64,000 nucleotides of DNA from Streptosporangium roseum DSM 43021 (GTDB taxonomy: Bacteria > Actinomycetota > Actinomycetes > Streptosporangiales > Streptosporangiaceae), in NCBI RefSeq assembly GCF_000024865.1, contig NC_013595.1:310001-374000 (forward strand), in the 5' to 3' direction. Positions within the stretch are counted from its first letter, which is position 1; each line of letters begins with the position of its first letter. The translations under genes were made by a program, and so were the position numbers. The notes beneath the pieces were generated by a model. It saw nothing but the letters and a program-made list of their open reading frames with translations. It was not told where the DNA came from and did not search any database. Positions 1 through 7,442 of the stretch are shown piece by piece.

Positions 1-1268
1 AGTCGGCATCCCGGCTGGACGGGATCGTGGGTCCGATGCGGTTGCCCCGGCAGTCCGAGGACTGCCTGTCCGTGAACGTGTGGACCCCGGACCTGCGGGG
101 CCGCCTGCCGGTGCTGGTCTGGCTGCACGGCGGCGCCTACATCACCGGTTCCGGGGGGCAGGACTGGTACTCCGGAGCCCAGCTGGCCGCGCACGGGGAC
201 CTCGTCGTCGTCACCGTCACCTACCGGCTCGGCCCCCTGGGCTTCCTCTACCCGGCCGGGCGGATCGAGGACATGGGCGGGGGCAACGCCGGGCTGCTCG
301 ACCAGATCGCCGCCCTGCGCTGGGTCCGGGAGAACATCGCGAGCTTCGGCGGCGACCCCGGTCAGGTCACCCTCGCCGGCCAGTCCGCCGGTGCGCTCTC
401 CGCGCTCGCCATGATGTCCACGCCGCACGCCGACGGCCTGTTCCGGCGGGTCGTCATGCAGAGCACGCCGACCGGCATCGCCCCGATGACGGCGGCCGAC
501 GCGACCACCGTCACCGAGCGCTACCTGCGAGCGCTGGAGCTCAGTCCCGGCCAGGCGCACCGCCTGCGCACCTTGCCGGTGGACCGGTTGCTGGCGGCCC
601 AGGGCGAGCTTCTGCGGGCGTCCCCGCCCCTGCGGCTCGCCCCGCCGTTCCAGCTCGTGGCCGACGACGACCTGGTGGCCGCCGACCTCCTGAACGCGTC
701 CGGCTGGGCCGACGGCATGGACCGGCTCATCGGCTCCACGCGCGACGAGGCGGCGGCCTGGACCGCCTCCGACGAGCGCCTCCGCGACCTCGACCGGTCC
801 GCGGCCGTCGAGGTCGCGCGCGGCTTCCTCGGCGAGGCGGCCGAGGACGAATACCGGAGGGCAAGCGAGGAGGCGGTGCACCCCACTCCCCTGGAGGTTC
901 TCAAGCTCCTGGCCACCGGCCACTTCTTCGAGCGTGACATCCCGCGGCTGGCGGCGCGTTCCGGTGGCCGCTCCCACGTCTACCGGTTCGACTGGTCCCC
1001 GGCCGGAAGCCCGCTGGGCGCCTGCCACTGCATCGAGCTGCCGTCCGTCTTCGGGACGCTGAGGGCATGGAACGAGGCGCCCATGCTCGCCGGGGCCGAC
1101 CGGCCGGAGCAGGCGTCACTGGCCGTGGCCGTGCAACACGCGTGGGCCGCTTTCGCGCATACGGGAGACCCCGACCACCATGGGATACCCGGCTGGCCGG
1201 AGTATCGCGCCCGCGGGGCCGTGATGCACTTCGACAAGGACCCGCACGTCCGCACCGCGGGTCGCTGA
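1..1268 (+). CDS. Carboxylesterase type B, 5' end cut by the window edge
   Basis: Serine esterase of the alpha/beta-hydrolase type B family, hydrolysing carboxylic esters. The frame is open from base 3, so the true start lies outside the window; the first in-window start codon (GTG at 27) is not the real one because the family's SEDCLSVNVW motif follows almost at once. An oxyanion-hole motif HGGAYITGSG is followed by the nucleophile elbow GQSAGA (serine codon at 384), where most members have GESAGA. The late motif CHCIELPSVFG carries the expected catalytic histidine. Visible length is about 420 residues against roughly 500 for the family, consistent with loss of the N-terminus only. Substrate unknown. 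Confidence 0.9.
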   Translation, partial: SASRLDGIVGPMRLPRQSEDCLSVNVWTPDLRGRLPVLVWLHGGAYITGSGGQDWYSGAQLAAHGDLVVVTVTYRLGPLGFLYPAGRIEDMGGGNAGLLDQIAALRWVRENIASFGGDPGQVTLAGQSAGALSALAMMSTPHADGLFRRVVMQSTPTGIAPMTAADATTVTERYLRALELSPGQAHRLRTLPVDRLLAAQGELLRASPPLRLAPPFQLVADDDLVAADLLNASGWADGMDRLIGSTRDEAAAWTASDERLRDLDRSAAVEVARGFLGEAAEDEYRRASEEAVHPTPLEVLKLLATGHFFERDIPRLAARSGGRSHVYRFDWSPAGSPLGACHCIELPSVFGTLRAWNEAPMLAGADRPEQASLAVAVQHAWAAFAHTGDPDHHGIPGWPEYRARGAVMHFDKDPHVRTAGR

Positions 1269-1375
1269 GGATCCGGTCCGTATGGCGGTGCACGGCTGAG
1301 GAGGCCGTACGGCGCCGGACCGCGGGCAGCCTCGGGGAGCGCGGGCGCCGCCGTACCGGTGGGCGGGACCGCAGG

Positions 1376-2329
1376 TCAGCCGAGAAACTCGAACTCAAGG
1401 CCCGTGCCGCTGTCCAGGGCGCGGCGGTAGGCGACCCAGGCGAGCGCCAGGTCCTGCCAGGGCAACCCGACCGGCGCGTAGACGGTGATCTCGTCGTCGC
1501 CGCGACGGCCGGGCACCTCACCCCGCAGCACCTGGGCCAGCGTGCCCGCCGCATCGTCCGCGGTGAGGCCCGCGTTGCCCAGCGCACCCATCGCGACCGC
1601 CAGGGGCACGTCGTCGACGATGACGCGGCCGGCCCGGAGCAGGTCGGCGGCGAGCTCGGACTTGCCGGGCTCGTCGGCGCCCAGGGAGGTGACGTGAACG
1701 CCCGCTCCGACGTCCCCGGCACGCAGAAGGGGCTCGCGTGACCAGGTGGCGAGCACGACGATCTCCGCGCTGCCGGCCGCCACGGCCGCGTCGGAGACCA
1801 CGTCGCAGCGGGTGCCCGAGAGGGCGGCCTGGCGCTCGGCGAAGTCCGCCGCCCGCCGGGCGTCGAGATCGGCGACCACCAGGTGGTCCAGTGGCCGGAG
1901 CGCCGCGAGGCCCCGCATGACCAGCTCGGCCTGGGCTCCGGCGCCGACGACCGCGACCGTGGCGGCGCCGGGACGGGCGAGCACATGTGTGCCGAGCGCC
2001 GCCGAAAGACCGGTCCGCCACGCCGTCACGGTCGCCGAGTCCACCAGCGCCAGCAGCTCGCCGCTTTCGAGATCGTGCAGGCAGACGACACCGCGCAGAG
2101 CGGGCCGCGCGCCGGGGAACTTGGCGTTGACCTTGACCGTGTAGGCGGGGACGCCCTCGATCAGCCCCGGGATGAGCGCGGTGGCCGTACCCGGACCGGG
2201 CAGGTCCGTACGGATCCGCTGAGGTGCGACAGCCGGGGCGGCGGCGGCGAACCCCTGCTCAAGGGCCGTGAGGCACGCATCCACATCGAGCAGGCGTTCC
2301 AGGTCGGAGCGGGAGAGAAGCAGCGTCAC
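1376..2329 (-). CDS. Ornithine cyclodeaminase / mu-crystallin family protein
   Basis: NAD(P)-dependent enzyme of the family containing ornithine cyclodeaminase, alanine dehydrogenase-like proteins and imine reductases; the substrate cannot be read from sequence. The 317-residue protein has the family layout: N-terminal substrate domain (LLSRSDLERLLDVDACLTAL), a KVNAKFPG motif, and a Rossmann segment VVGAGAQAELVMRGLAALRP. I chose the GTG at 2329, which has GGAAAG upstream (from revcomp of 2330-2350), over an upstream ATG at 2398 that would overlap the preceding gene and add an arginine/proline-rich non-family extension. It lies 44 bases after the flavin-oxidase-like gene on the same strand and may be cotranscribed with it. 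Confidence 0.85.
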   Translation of the reverse strand: MTLLLSRSDLERLLDVDACLTALEQGFAAAAPAVAPQRIRTDLPGPGTATALIPGLIEGVPAYTVKVNAKFPGARPALRGVVCLHDLESGELLALVDSATVTAWRTGLSAALGTHVLARPGAATVAVVGAGAQAELVMRGLAALRPLDHLVVADLDARRAADFAERQAALSGTRCDVVSDAAVAAGSAEIVVLATWSREPLLRAGDVGAGVHVTSLGADEPGKSELAADLLRAGRVIVDDVPLAVAMGALGNAGLTADDAAGTLAQVLRGEVPGRRGDDEITVYAPVGLPWQDLALAWVAYRRALDSGTGLEFEFLG

Positions 2330-2373
2330 AGGACGATCTTTCCATCCGTGCTCCGGTCCGCCGGGGTGCGGGG

Positions 2374-2865
2374 TCAGGCGGCGCCTTCGGCCCGCCATAC
2401 CCTCGCCGGCCGGCCGGTGGCCAGGTCCCGGCCCCGCAGCACCTGCACGCGCCAGGGGTCCAGGCGCAGCACGTGGTACTCGGGATCAGACGGTCCCTTC
2501 TTCCAGTACGTCTGCGGGTCGTAGCCGACCGGCGGCGGGCTGCCCTGGCGGTAGAGCTCCCACACCTCGCGCTTCACCTCGTGGTCGTCGACCCACGAGG
2601 CCACGCTGTCGACGTACACGGCGTTCTGGGCCGGGCTCCAGTAGGAGGTGGTGACGTGGGGGTTGCGTGCCAGATGGGCGGTCTTCACCGGGGTCCGGTA
2701 CGTGGCGATCCAGCCGACCGGACGGCCGTCGATCACCTGCCAGATCGGCACCAGGACCCGAGAGCGGGGGCGTCCCCTGCTGTCCACCGTGGTCATCGTC
2801 GAGTACTTGATGTCCGCGACGAACTCGAAAAACTCCCTTTGCAGCTCGGAGAACGCCTCTACCAT
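2374..2865 (-). CDS. Pyridoxamine 5'-phosphate oxidase-like FMN-binding protein
   Basis: Split-barrel flavin-binding protein of the PPOX family, about 163 residues. Typical features are the N-terminal YSTMTTVDSRGRPRSRVLVP strand pair, the KTAHLARNPHVTTSYWSPAQ segment and a long C-terminal helix-strand unit. Such proteins bind FMN or F420 and act as general reductases or oxidases; the substrate is unknown. The frame is open as far as an ATG at 3006, but that start would sit beyond the promoter shared with the divergent HxlR gene, so I use the ATG at 2865. This ATG lacks its own Shine-Dalgarno and overlaps the stop of a short leader frame (2859-2903). Divergent orientation with an HxlR regulator suggests redox- or electrophile-responsive control. 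Confidence 0.8.
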   Translation of the reverse strand: MVEAFSELQREFFEFVADIKYSTMTTVDSRGRPRSRVLVPIWQVIDGRPVGWIATYRTPVKTAHLARNPHVTTSYWSPAQNAVYVDSVASWVDDHEVKREVWELYRQGSPPPVGYDPQTYWKKGPSDPEYHVLRLDPWRVQVLRGRDLATGRPARVWRAEGAA

Positions 2866-2903
2866 CGCCGGCTGCCGCGCGACGTGGACTGCGATGTGGA
2901 CAC
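2859..2903 (-). CDS. Possible 14-codon leader peptide upstream of the PPOX gene
   Basis: A GTG at 2903 has a strong GAGGAG seven bases upstream and opens a 14-residue frame (MSTSQSTSRGSRRW). Its TAG stop (2861-2859) overlaps the second codon of the PPOX gene, giving ATGGTAG. The PPOX start has no ribosome-binding site, so reinitiation after this leader is a plausible way to translate it. No homology is claimed; it could be chance, or a one-base error could make it the true N-terminus. Confidence 0.3.
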   Translation of the reverse strand: MSTSQSTSRGSRRW

Positions 2904-2967
2904 GGGATGGCTCCTCGGGATGCGGAGGTCGGGCAAGGCGGTCCGCGAGGGGTCTCTCGCGGCCTGT

Positions 2968-3015
2968 CAGTTCCCTCTTGTAAGTAAGGGCATCATGCGG
3001 CAGCATTGAGTGGTG
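2968..3015. promoter_or_regulatory. Divergent promoter/operator of the HxlR and PPOX genes
   Basis: An AT-rich block (TTCCCTCTTGTAAGTA at 2971-2986, then GGGCATCATG) separates the two divergent genes. It reappears with the same spacing to the start codon at 16151. Conservation of this block between two HxlR-type loci is the reason for calling it an operator; TTAC/GTAA half-sites of this type are common at HxlR targets. No Shine-Dalgarno precedes the HxlR start. Confidence 0.6.
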
Positions 3016-3834
3016 ATGGAAGACGGCACTTCGAAGTCACCGAGTAACTGCCTGGGAACCGAGGACGACTACGACGCCCGCCAGTGGGACACCAGGGAGG
3101 ACTGCGAGGTCCGCCAGATCCTCGATCGGGTGGCGGACAAGTGGTCACTGCTGGTGATCGCTCTGCTGGACCGGCGCGTCCTGCGCTTCACCGAGCTGAG
3201 CCGCAAGGTCGACGGCATCAGCCAGCGCATGCTGACCGTGACGTTGCGCCAGCTTGAGCGCGACGGCCTGGTGCGCCGCACCGTCCATCCCGTCGTGCCT
3301 CCCCGGGTGGACTACGAGCTCACGCCTCTGGGCGTGACCCTGCATGACACGATCCAGTCGCTCGTCATGTGGACGGAGAGGCACCAGAACGAGATCGCCG
3401 TCGCCCGCGCCGACTACGACGCCCGTGCCGACGTCGCCTCCGCCGCGCCGGTCGCGCCGCTTCCGGTGAGCCGTGGAGCCATGGCGGCCGGCCGTACCGG
3501 GGGCCGGCCTGCGGTCCCGGGCCGTAACGGAACCCTGACCGCGGACCGTAACGGAACCGCTGCCGCGGGCCGTAACGGAACCCCGCCCGCAGGGCGCGAC
3601 GGAACTCCCGGCGCGGGCCGTAACGGAACCCCGGCCGCGGATCGTGACGGCACTCCGGCGGCGGCCGCGGGTGGTGACGGGAGCCGGGCCGGTGCGACCA
3701 CGCCCCGGTGCGAGACGTGCGGCGCCCCCATCCACCTCGCCCGCACGGGCCGGCCCGCCAGGTTCTGCGGTACGGCCTGCCGGCAGAAGGCGCATCGCCT
3801 GCGCTCCCGCGCCGTCGCCCGCGACCTGGTCTGA
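3016..3834 (+). CDS. HxlR-family regulator with RNGT repeats and C-terminal zinc-finger-like tail
   Basis: Winged-helix repressor of the HxlR family, whose members often sense electrophiles, quinones or aldehydes through an N-terminal cysteine. Residues about 30-125 form the HxlR domain: Cys30 in REDCEVRQIL, ADKWSLLVIALLDRRVLRFTEL, then RMLTVTLRQLERDGLVRR. Unlike ordinary HxlR proteins of 100-150 residues, this one has 272. Residues about 169-220 are a low-complexity stretch of RNGT/RDGT units, and the end carries CETCG...RFCGTACRQKAHRLR, a four-cysteine pattern seen in small actinobacterial zinc-binding motifs. GTG codons at 3010 and 3013 are alternatives, but the ATG at 3016 aligns with the GTG at 16196 of the decayed copy. 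Divergent from the PPOX gene. Confidence 0.85.
   Translation: MEDGTSKSPSNCLGTEDDYDARQWDTREDCEVRQILDRVADKWSLLVIALLDRRVLRFTELSRKVDGISQRMLTVTLRQLERDGLVRRTVHPVVPPRVDYELTPLGVTLHDTIQSLVMWTERHQNEIAVARADYDARADVASAAPVAPLPVSRGAMAAGRTGGRPAVPGRNGTLTADRNGTAAAGRNGTPPAGRDGTPGAGRNGTPAADRDGTPAAAAGGDGSRAGATTPRCETCGAPIHLARTGRPARFCGTACRQKAHRLRSRAVARDLV
3528..3670 (+). repeat. Tandem RNGT/RDGT-coding repeats inside the HxlR gene
   Basis: Six imperfect units of 24 or 27 bases built on GGCCGTAACGGAACCC encode RNGT or RDGT separated by four or five residues rich in Ala, Pro and Gly. The same motif family recurs at 16470-16645. It lies inside a reading frame and the units differ from one another, so it is not a CRISPR array. 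Confidence 0.8.
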
Positions 3835-3842
3835 TCCCACCG

Positions 3843-3867
3843 ACCGGCGGGCCTGCCGCCCGCCGGT
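3843..3867. terminator. Hairpin after the HxlR gene
   Basis: Perfect 10-bp stem ACCGGCGGGC / GCCCGCCGGT with a 5-base loop, starting nine bases after the HxlR stop and before the 3' end of the convergent histidine kinase gene. No T-run, as usual in such GC-rich genomes. Probably a terminator for one or both genes. Confidence 0.6.
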
Positions 3868-3917
3868 GCACGGCTCCCGGCAGCCGGCCTCCGAGGAGCA
3901 CATGTTCCCGAGGTACG

Positions 3918-3986
3918 GCTCGCGGGTGTACGGGGCTCGGAACAGCGTCGCCGGGTACGACACGCGCTCGCGGGTGTACGGGGCTC
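3918..3986. repeat. Two direct copies of a 21-bp sequence
   Basis: GCTCGCGGGTGTACGGGGCTC occurs exactly at 3918-3938 and 3966-3986, a 48-base period, in the gap between the convergent HxlR and kinase genes; the second copy runs into the last codon of the kinase gene. No function is evident. Confidence 0.7.
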
Positions 3987-5163
3987 AGACGGTGAAGCGG
4001 GCCGCGACGGCGGTCAGCGGCAGCCGTACCGACACCTGGAACCCCGGCCCGTCGGCGCGGCGTCCCGCGGTCGCGGTGCCACCGCAGGCGGCGGCGCGCT
4101 CCCGGATGCCGATCAGGCCGTTGCCGCCCGGCGGGAGGGAGAGCCCGGAGCCGAGGCCGTCGTCGGTGATGTCGATCGTCAGAGCGTCGTCCTCCCAGCG
4201 GAGGCGGATGTCGGCGCGGGAGGCGCCCGCGTGTTTGACGATGTTGGTCAGCGCCTCCTGGGTGATCCGGTAGGCGGCAACCTCGACGTCGGGAGGGAGC
4301 GGCCGGGGCTCGCCCCGGGTGCTGTAGGCCACGTCGAGCCCGGTGCCCGTGACCTGGCCGGCCAGCGTGGGCAGGTCGCCGATGGTCGGTTGCGGCGCGC
4401 GGGGCCCCTCCTCCTCCTTGAGCACTCCCAGCATCCTCCGGAGCTGGACCATCGCGTCGCGCCCCGAGGCGGCGATCGCGTCGAAGGCCGCCTCGGCCCT
4501 GGCCGGATCGCTTCTGATCACCACGGGTCCCGCCTCGGCCTGGACCACCATGATGCTCACGGCGTGGGCCAGGATGTCGTGCATGTCGCGTGCGATCCTG
4601 GCCCGCTCCCGTTCGGCGGCCCGCTCCGCCTCGACCCGGTGCTCGCGCTCCCGTTCGGCGGCCCGCTCCTCCAGGACCGCCGCGTAGGCGCGGGAGACGG
4701 AGACGGCCCTGCCACCCGCGTACGCGGCGACGAACAGCACGGTGCCGCGCAGCGCGGTCTCGGACGAGCCGACCAGCAGCAGTCCGCCGCAGATCGTGAT
4801 GAAGAGCATGAGCAGGCGGGGCCAAGGAGGGGAGTACACGGCGACGGTGTAGATCGAGATCATCCCGGTGTACCAGACCGGCTGCGCGGGCACGTTGTCG
4901 ACGAAGTCGTACATGGAGGTCGCCGCGAGGGAGACGGCCAGCACGGGCAGAGGCGCCCGGCGGCGCCAGAGCAGCGGTGTCACGGCGGTGATCACGACCG
5001 CGTACCCCCACCAGTGCCAGGGCGCGGGGTGGGGGTTGTCATGGGCCAGGAACGGCCACAGCTGCGCGACCATCACCACGGAGGTGAGTGCCACATCCAC
5101 CCACCAGGGGGGAAGGGCTCGCAGTCGGCTGCGTAACCGGGCGATGAATGGCAGATCGGACAC
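3985..5163 (-). CDS. NarL-type sensor histidine kinase, no adjacent response regulator
   Basis: Membrane two-component kinase, 392 residues. Hydrophobic segments around residues 20-150 give four to six membrane passes. A charged coiled-coil stretch (about 160-190) leads to the HisKA_3 motif ARDMHDILAHAVS with phospho-acceptor His195. The C-terminal HATPase domain shows ITQEALTNIVKHAGAS, DDGLGSG and GNGLIGIRERAAACGG. I use the GTG at 5163, preceded by an AGGA-type site; the ATG at 5328 would add an arginine/tryptophan-rich stretch with no family match and overlap the next gene. No response regulator gene is nearby, so it is an orphan or partners a distant regulator. Confidence 0.88.
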   Translation of the reverse strand: MSDLPFIARLRSRLRALPPWWVDVALTSVVMVAQLWPFLAHDNPHPAPWHWWGYAVVITAVTPLLWRRRAPLPVLAVSLAATSMYDFVDNVPAQPVWYTGMISIYTVAVYSPPWPRLLMLFITICGGLLLVGSSETALRGTVLFVAAYAGGRAVSVSRAYAAVLEERAAEREREHRVEAERAAERERARIARDMHDILAHAVSIMVVQAEAGPVVIRSDPARAEAAFDAIAASGRDAMVQLRRMLGVLKEEEGPRAPQPTIGDLPTLAGQVTGTGLDVAYSTRGEPRPLPPDVEVAAYRITQEALTNIVKHAGASRADIRLRWEDDALTIDITDDGLGSGLSLPPGGNGLIGIRERAAACGGTATAGRRADGPGFQVSVRLPLTAVAARFTV

Positions 5164-5324
5164 GATGCCCCATCCTGCTCCCTCTCGGAGCACCCCGGTA
5201 CCGGAGGGTGGCCCCTGCCGGGACCACAGCCAGGACCACAGCCGGGGCCATGGCCGGGGCCGGAGGCGCACGCGGCCGACCGGCGGCCAGGGGGTGGCTC
5301 GCCGGTCGGCCCGTACCGGGCTGC

Positions 5325-5933
5325 TCACGCGTGGGTGACGGCACGCCGGGCGGCGTGGGCGGCGACGGGCTCGGCCGTGGGCGCGATCCCGCGGGCGAGG
5401 GAGATGAAGGAGACGAGCAGGAAGATCGCCCCGAGCGGGATGAAGTCGCGGTCGACGATCGGGAGGACGAGGTCGAACAGGACCAGCACCGGCGTCCAGG
5501 CCTTGACGCGGCCGATCACGGCGAGCTGGACGACGAGGGCGAGCTGGCCGAGGTAGAAGAGGTAGGGGCCGCCGTCGTAGATCGCGAGGGAGACACCCGG
5601 GACGGCCTGGATCCGGTCGAACAGGACGCCCATCGCCGCGTGGTCGGCGGAGAGGAACCCGACCACGATGTCGATGACGAACTGCGCGGAGGCGGCCAGG
5701 ACACCGACGGTGCCCATCACGGCGCTCACCGTGGACAGGGCGTCGCGGTTCGCCATCCGCCGCATCTCCCAGAAGATGGGGACGAACAGGGCCAGGGCGG
5801 CGAGGAATGCCAGGTGACCGGTGGTCCAGGCGAGGCCGGGGCCTCTGCTGCCGTCGAGGCCGTCGAGGATGCGGATGACTCCGTAGGCCAGGACGAGCAG
5901 GGGGGCGGCGACGAATGCGAAACGAGGGTTCAT
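5325..5933 (-). CDS. Six-pass integral membrane protein, unknown function
   Basis: 202 residues, mostly hydrophobic, with about six predicted membrane helices (FVAAPLLVLAYGVIRILDGL, LAFLAALALFVPIFWEM, a third near residue 75, LFYLGQLALVVQLAVIG and two near the C-terminus) and a short polar tail. No enzymatic motif is visible. It sits 161 bases upstream of the orphan histidine kinase on the same strand and may be cotranscribed with it. Confidence 0.75.
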   Translation of the reverse strand: MNPRFAFVAAPLLVLAYGVIRILDGLDGSRGPGLAWTTGHLAFLAALALFVPIFWEMRRMANRDALSTVSAVMGTVGVLAASAQFVIDIVVGFLSADHAAMGVLFDRIQAVPGVSLAIYDGGPYLFYLGQLALVVQLAVIGRVKAWTPVLVLFDLVLPIVDRDFIPLGAIFLLVSFISLARGIAPTAEPVAAHAARRAVTHA

Positions 5934-6083
5934 CTCAAGGGCTCCAGGCGGTTGGCGTATGCCTTAATCCTGGGTTTTTCCAGCTCGGAAGGGATCGCCG
6001 GGCAGAGCGATCCTCATCTCCCCGGTGAGAGGGAACGGATATCCCCCGTACCGGCGATGCGGGCGGCTTCCGGGGGCCCGTTC

Positions 6084-7442
6084 TCATGGAGGGGCGGGCA
6101 TGGTGCCGAGGTCCAGGAGGAACTCCTTCAGCGCCCGGTAGTACGGCGCGATCGTGGTGATGTCGGCGTATTCGTCGGGGCCGTGCTGGCCGTCGCCGCC
6201 GATGCCGAAGATGACGGCGTCGACGCCTCGCTGGTAGTAGAAGCGCCCGTCGGCGGCGCCGTGCTTGCGGAGGAAGTCGGCGCGGTAGCCCTGGTTCCGC
6301 GCGGCCCGCTGGAGCCCGCGCACCTCGGGACGGTCCCGGTCGGCATGGTGGGGCGGGTCGACGTGGTGGACGACGGGAGTGACCCCGGGCTCGCAGAAGG
6401 CGGCCAGGTACGCCGTGATCTCCTCGGCGCTCCTGCCGTCCAGGTCCGCGTCCCGGGCCGGGAAGCGGATGTCCAGCCACGCCTCCGCCAGGGACGGGAC
6501 CTGGTTTCGGGCCTCGTTCGGGGTCTCGATCCGTGCGACGTTGACGGTCGTCCGCCAGACCTCCTCGGTGGCGGCGGGATACCTGGCCAGCAGGTTGTCC
6601 AGGCTGCGGACCAGCTTGAGCAGGGCGTTGTCGCCGAGCCACTGGTAGGCGCCGTGGGCGCTCCGGCCGGTGGCCCGCAGGTCCGCGGTGATCATGCCCT
6701 TGGAGTCGGTCACCACGCGTAGCCCGCTCTGCTCGCCGATGACGACGAAGTCGCCGACGACCCCCTGCTCCAGTTGGTGCAGCGTGCCGTCGCGCCCGCC
6801 GACCTCCTCGTCGGTGACGAGCTGCAGCGCGATCGGGTACGGCAGGCCGCCGGCCAGCTCGCGGAAGACCTGGGCCTGCACCAGCGCCGACACCTTCATG
6901 TCCTGGGCGCCCCGGGCGTAGAGGCGGGTGCCGTCGAGGCGCGGCCTGAACTGGTGTGGGGGAGCCGGCACGACGTCGAGGTGGGCGTTGAGGACGACCC
7001 GGAAGCGCGGGCGTTCCGCGTCGCGGTAGACCAGCGCGCTCGGCTTGCCGCCGGACTCGAACCGCTCCACCGTGAAACCGGATCCGACCGATCCGAGCAC
7101 CAGGTCGAGCGCCCGGTGCAGCTCGCCGGGCCGATCGGCGGTCGACGGCACGGCGAGCAGCTCCCGGGCCCTGTCCAGGAAGGAAGCCATGTCGGGCAAG
7201 GCGGCCGGGTCCGAGGAGGAAGCCGGGTCCGGGGAGGAAGCCGGGTCCGGGGAGGAAGCCGGGTCCGGGGAGGGAGCGGGGGCCTGAGAGGGGGTGACGG
7301 CCGAGGAGGAAGCCGGGTCTGCGGGGGAAGCCGGGTCCGGAGCCTGGGAGGCGGCCGGGTCCGGGGAGGGATAGGGGGGAGGGGGCATCGCCTCATCCTG
7401 CCTTCCGGGATGTGTCCTCGCCGGCCGCTCCGGGCGGCTCAT
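6084..7442 (-). CDS. M20/ArgE/CPG2-type metallo-amidohydrolase coupled to egtE
   Basis: Zinc peptidase/amidohydrolase with the M20 metal-binding set: LNAHLDVVPAP (His, Asp), ARGAQDMK (bridging Asp), VTDEEVGG (catalytic Glu-Glu), GEQSG and late GQHGPDEYAD (His). The ATG at 7442 overlaps the egtE stop in ATGA, which fixes the start; a second ATG at 7388 is possible. That start gives 452 residues, of which about 90 are an Ala/Pro/Ser/Asp-rich N-terminal stretch before the catalytic domain (DMASFLDRARELLAV). Overlap with egtE implies co-translation with the ergothioneine pathway, but the substrate is unknown; amide or dipeptide cleavage related to cysteine or glutamyl intermediates is only a guess. 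Confidence 0.85.
   Translation of the reverse strand: MSRPERPARTHPGRQDEAMPPPPYPSPDPAASQAPDPASPADPASSSAVTPSQAPAPSPDPASSPDPASSPDPASSSDPAALPDMASFLDRARELLAVPSTADRPGELHRALDLVLGSVGSGFTVERFESGGKPSALVYRDAERPRFRVVLNAHLDVVPAPPHQFRPRLDGTRLYARGAQDMKVSALVQAQVFRELAGGLPYPIALQLVTDEEVGGRDGTLHQLEQGVVGDFVVIGEQSGLRVVTDSKGMITADLRATGRSAHGAYQWLGDNALLKLVRSLDNLLARYPAATEEVWRTTVNVARIETPNEARNQVPSLAEAWLDIRFPARDADLDGRSAEEITAYLAAFCEPGVTPVVHHVDPPHHADRDRPEVRGLQRAARNQGYRADFLRKHGAADGRFYYQRGVDAVIFGIGGDGQHGPDEYADITTIAPYYRALKEFLLDLGTMPAPP
7216..7269 (-). repeat. Three 18-bp units coding PDPASS repeats
   Basis: GAGGAAGCCGGGTCCGGG is repeated three times in register and encodes tandem DPASSP on the minus strand within the N-terminal linker of the M20 enzyme; diverged units flank it. 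Probably an extensible disordered linker. Confidence 0.75.

Noticed and set aside
3528..3670. CRISPR-like repeats
   Set aside because: Repeats are in frame within an HxlR gene, too short and without unique spacers.
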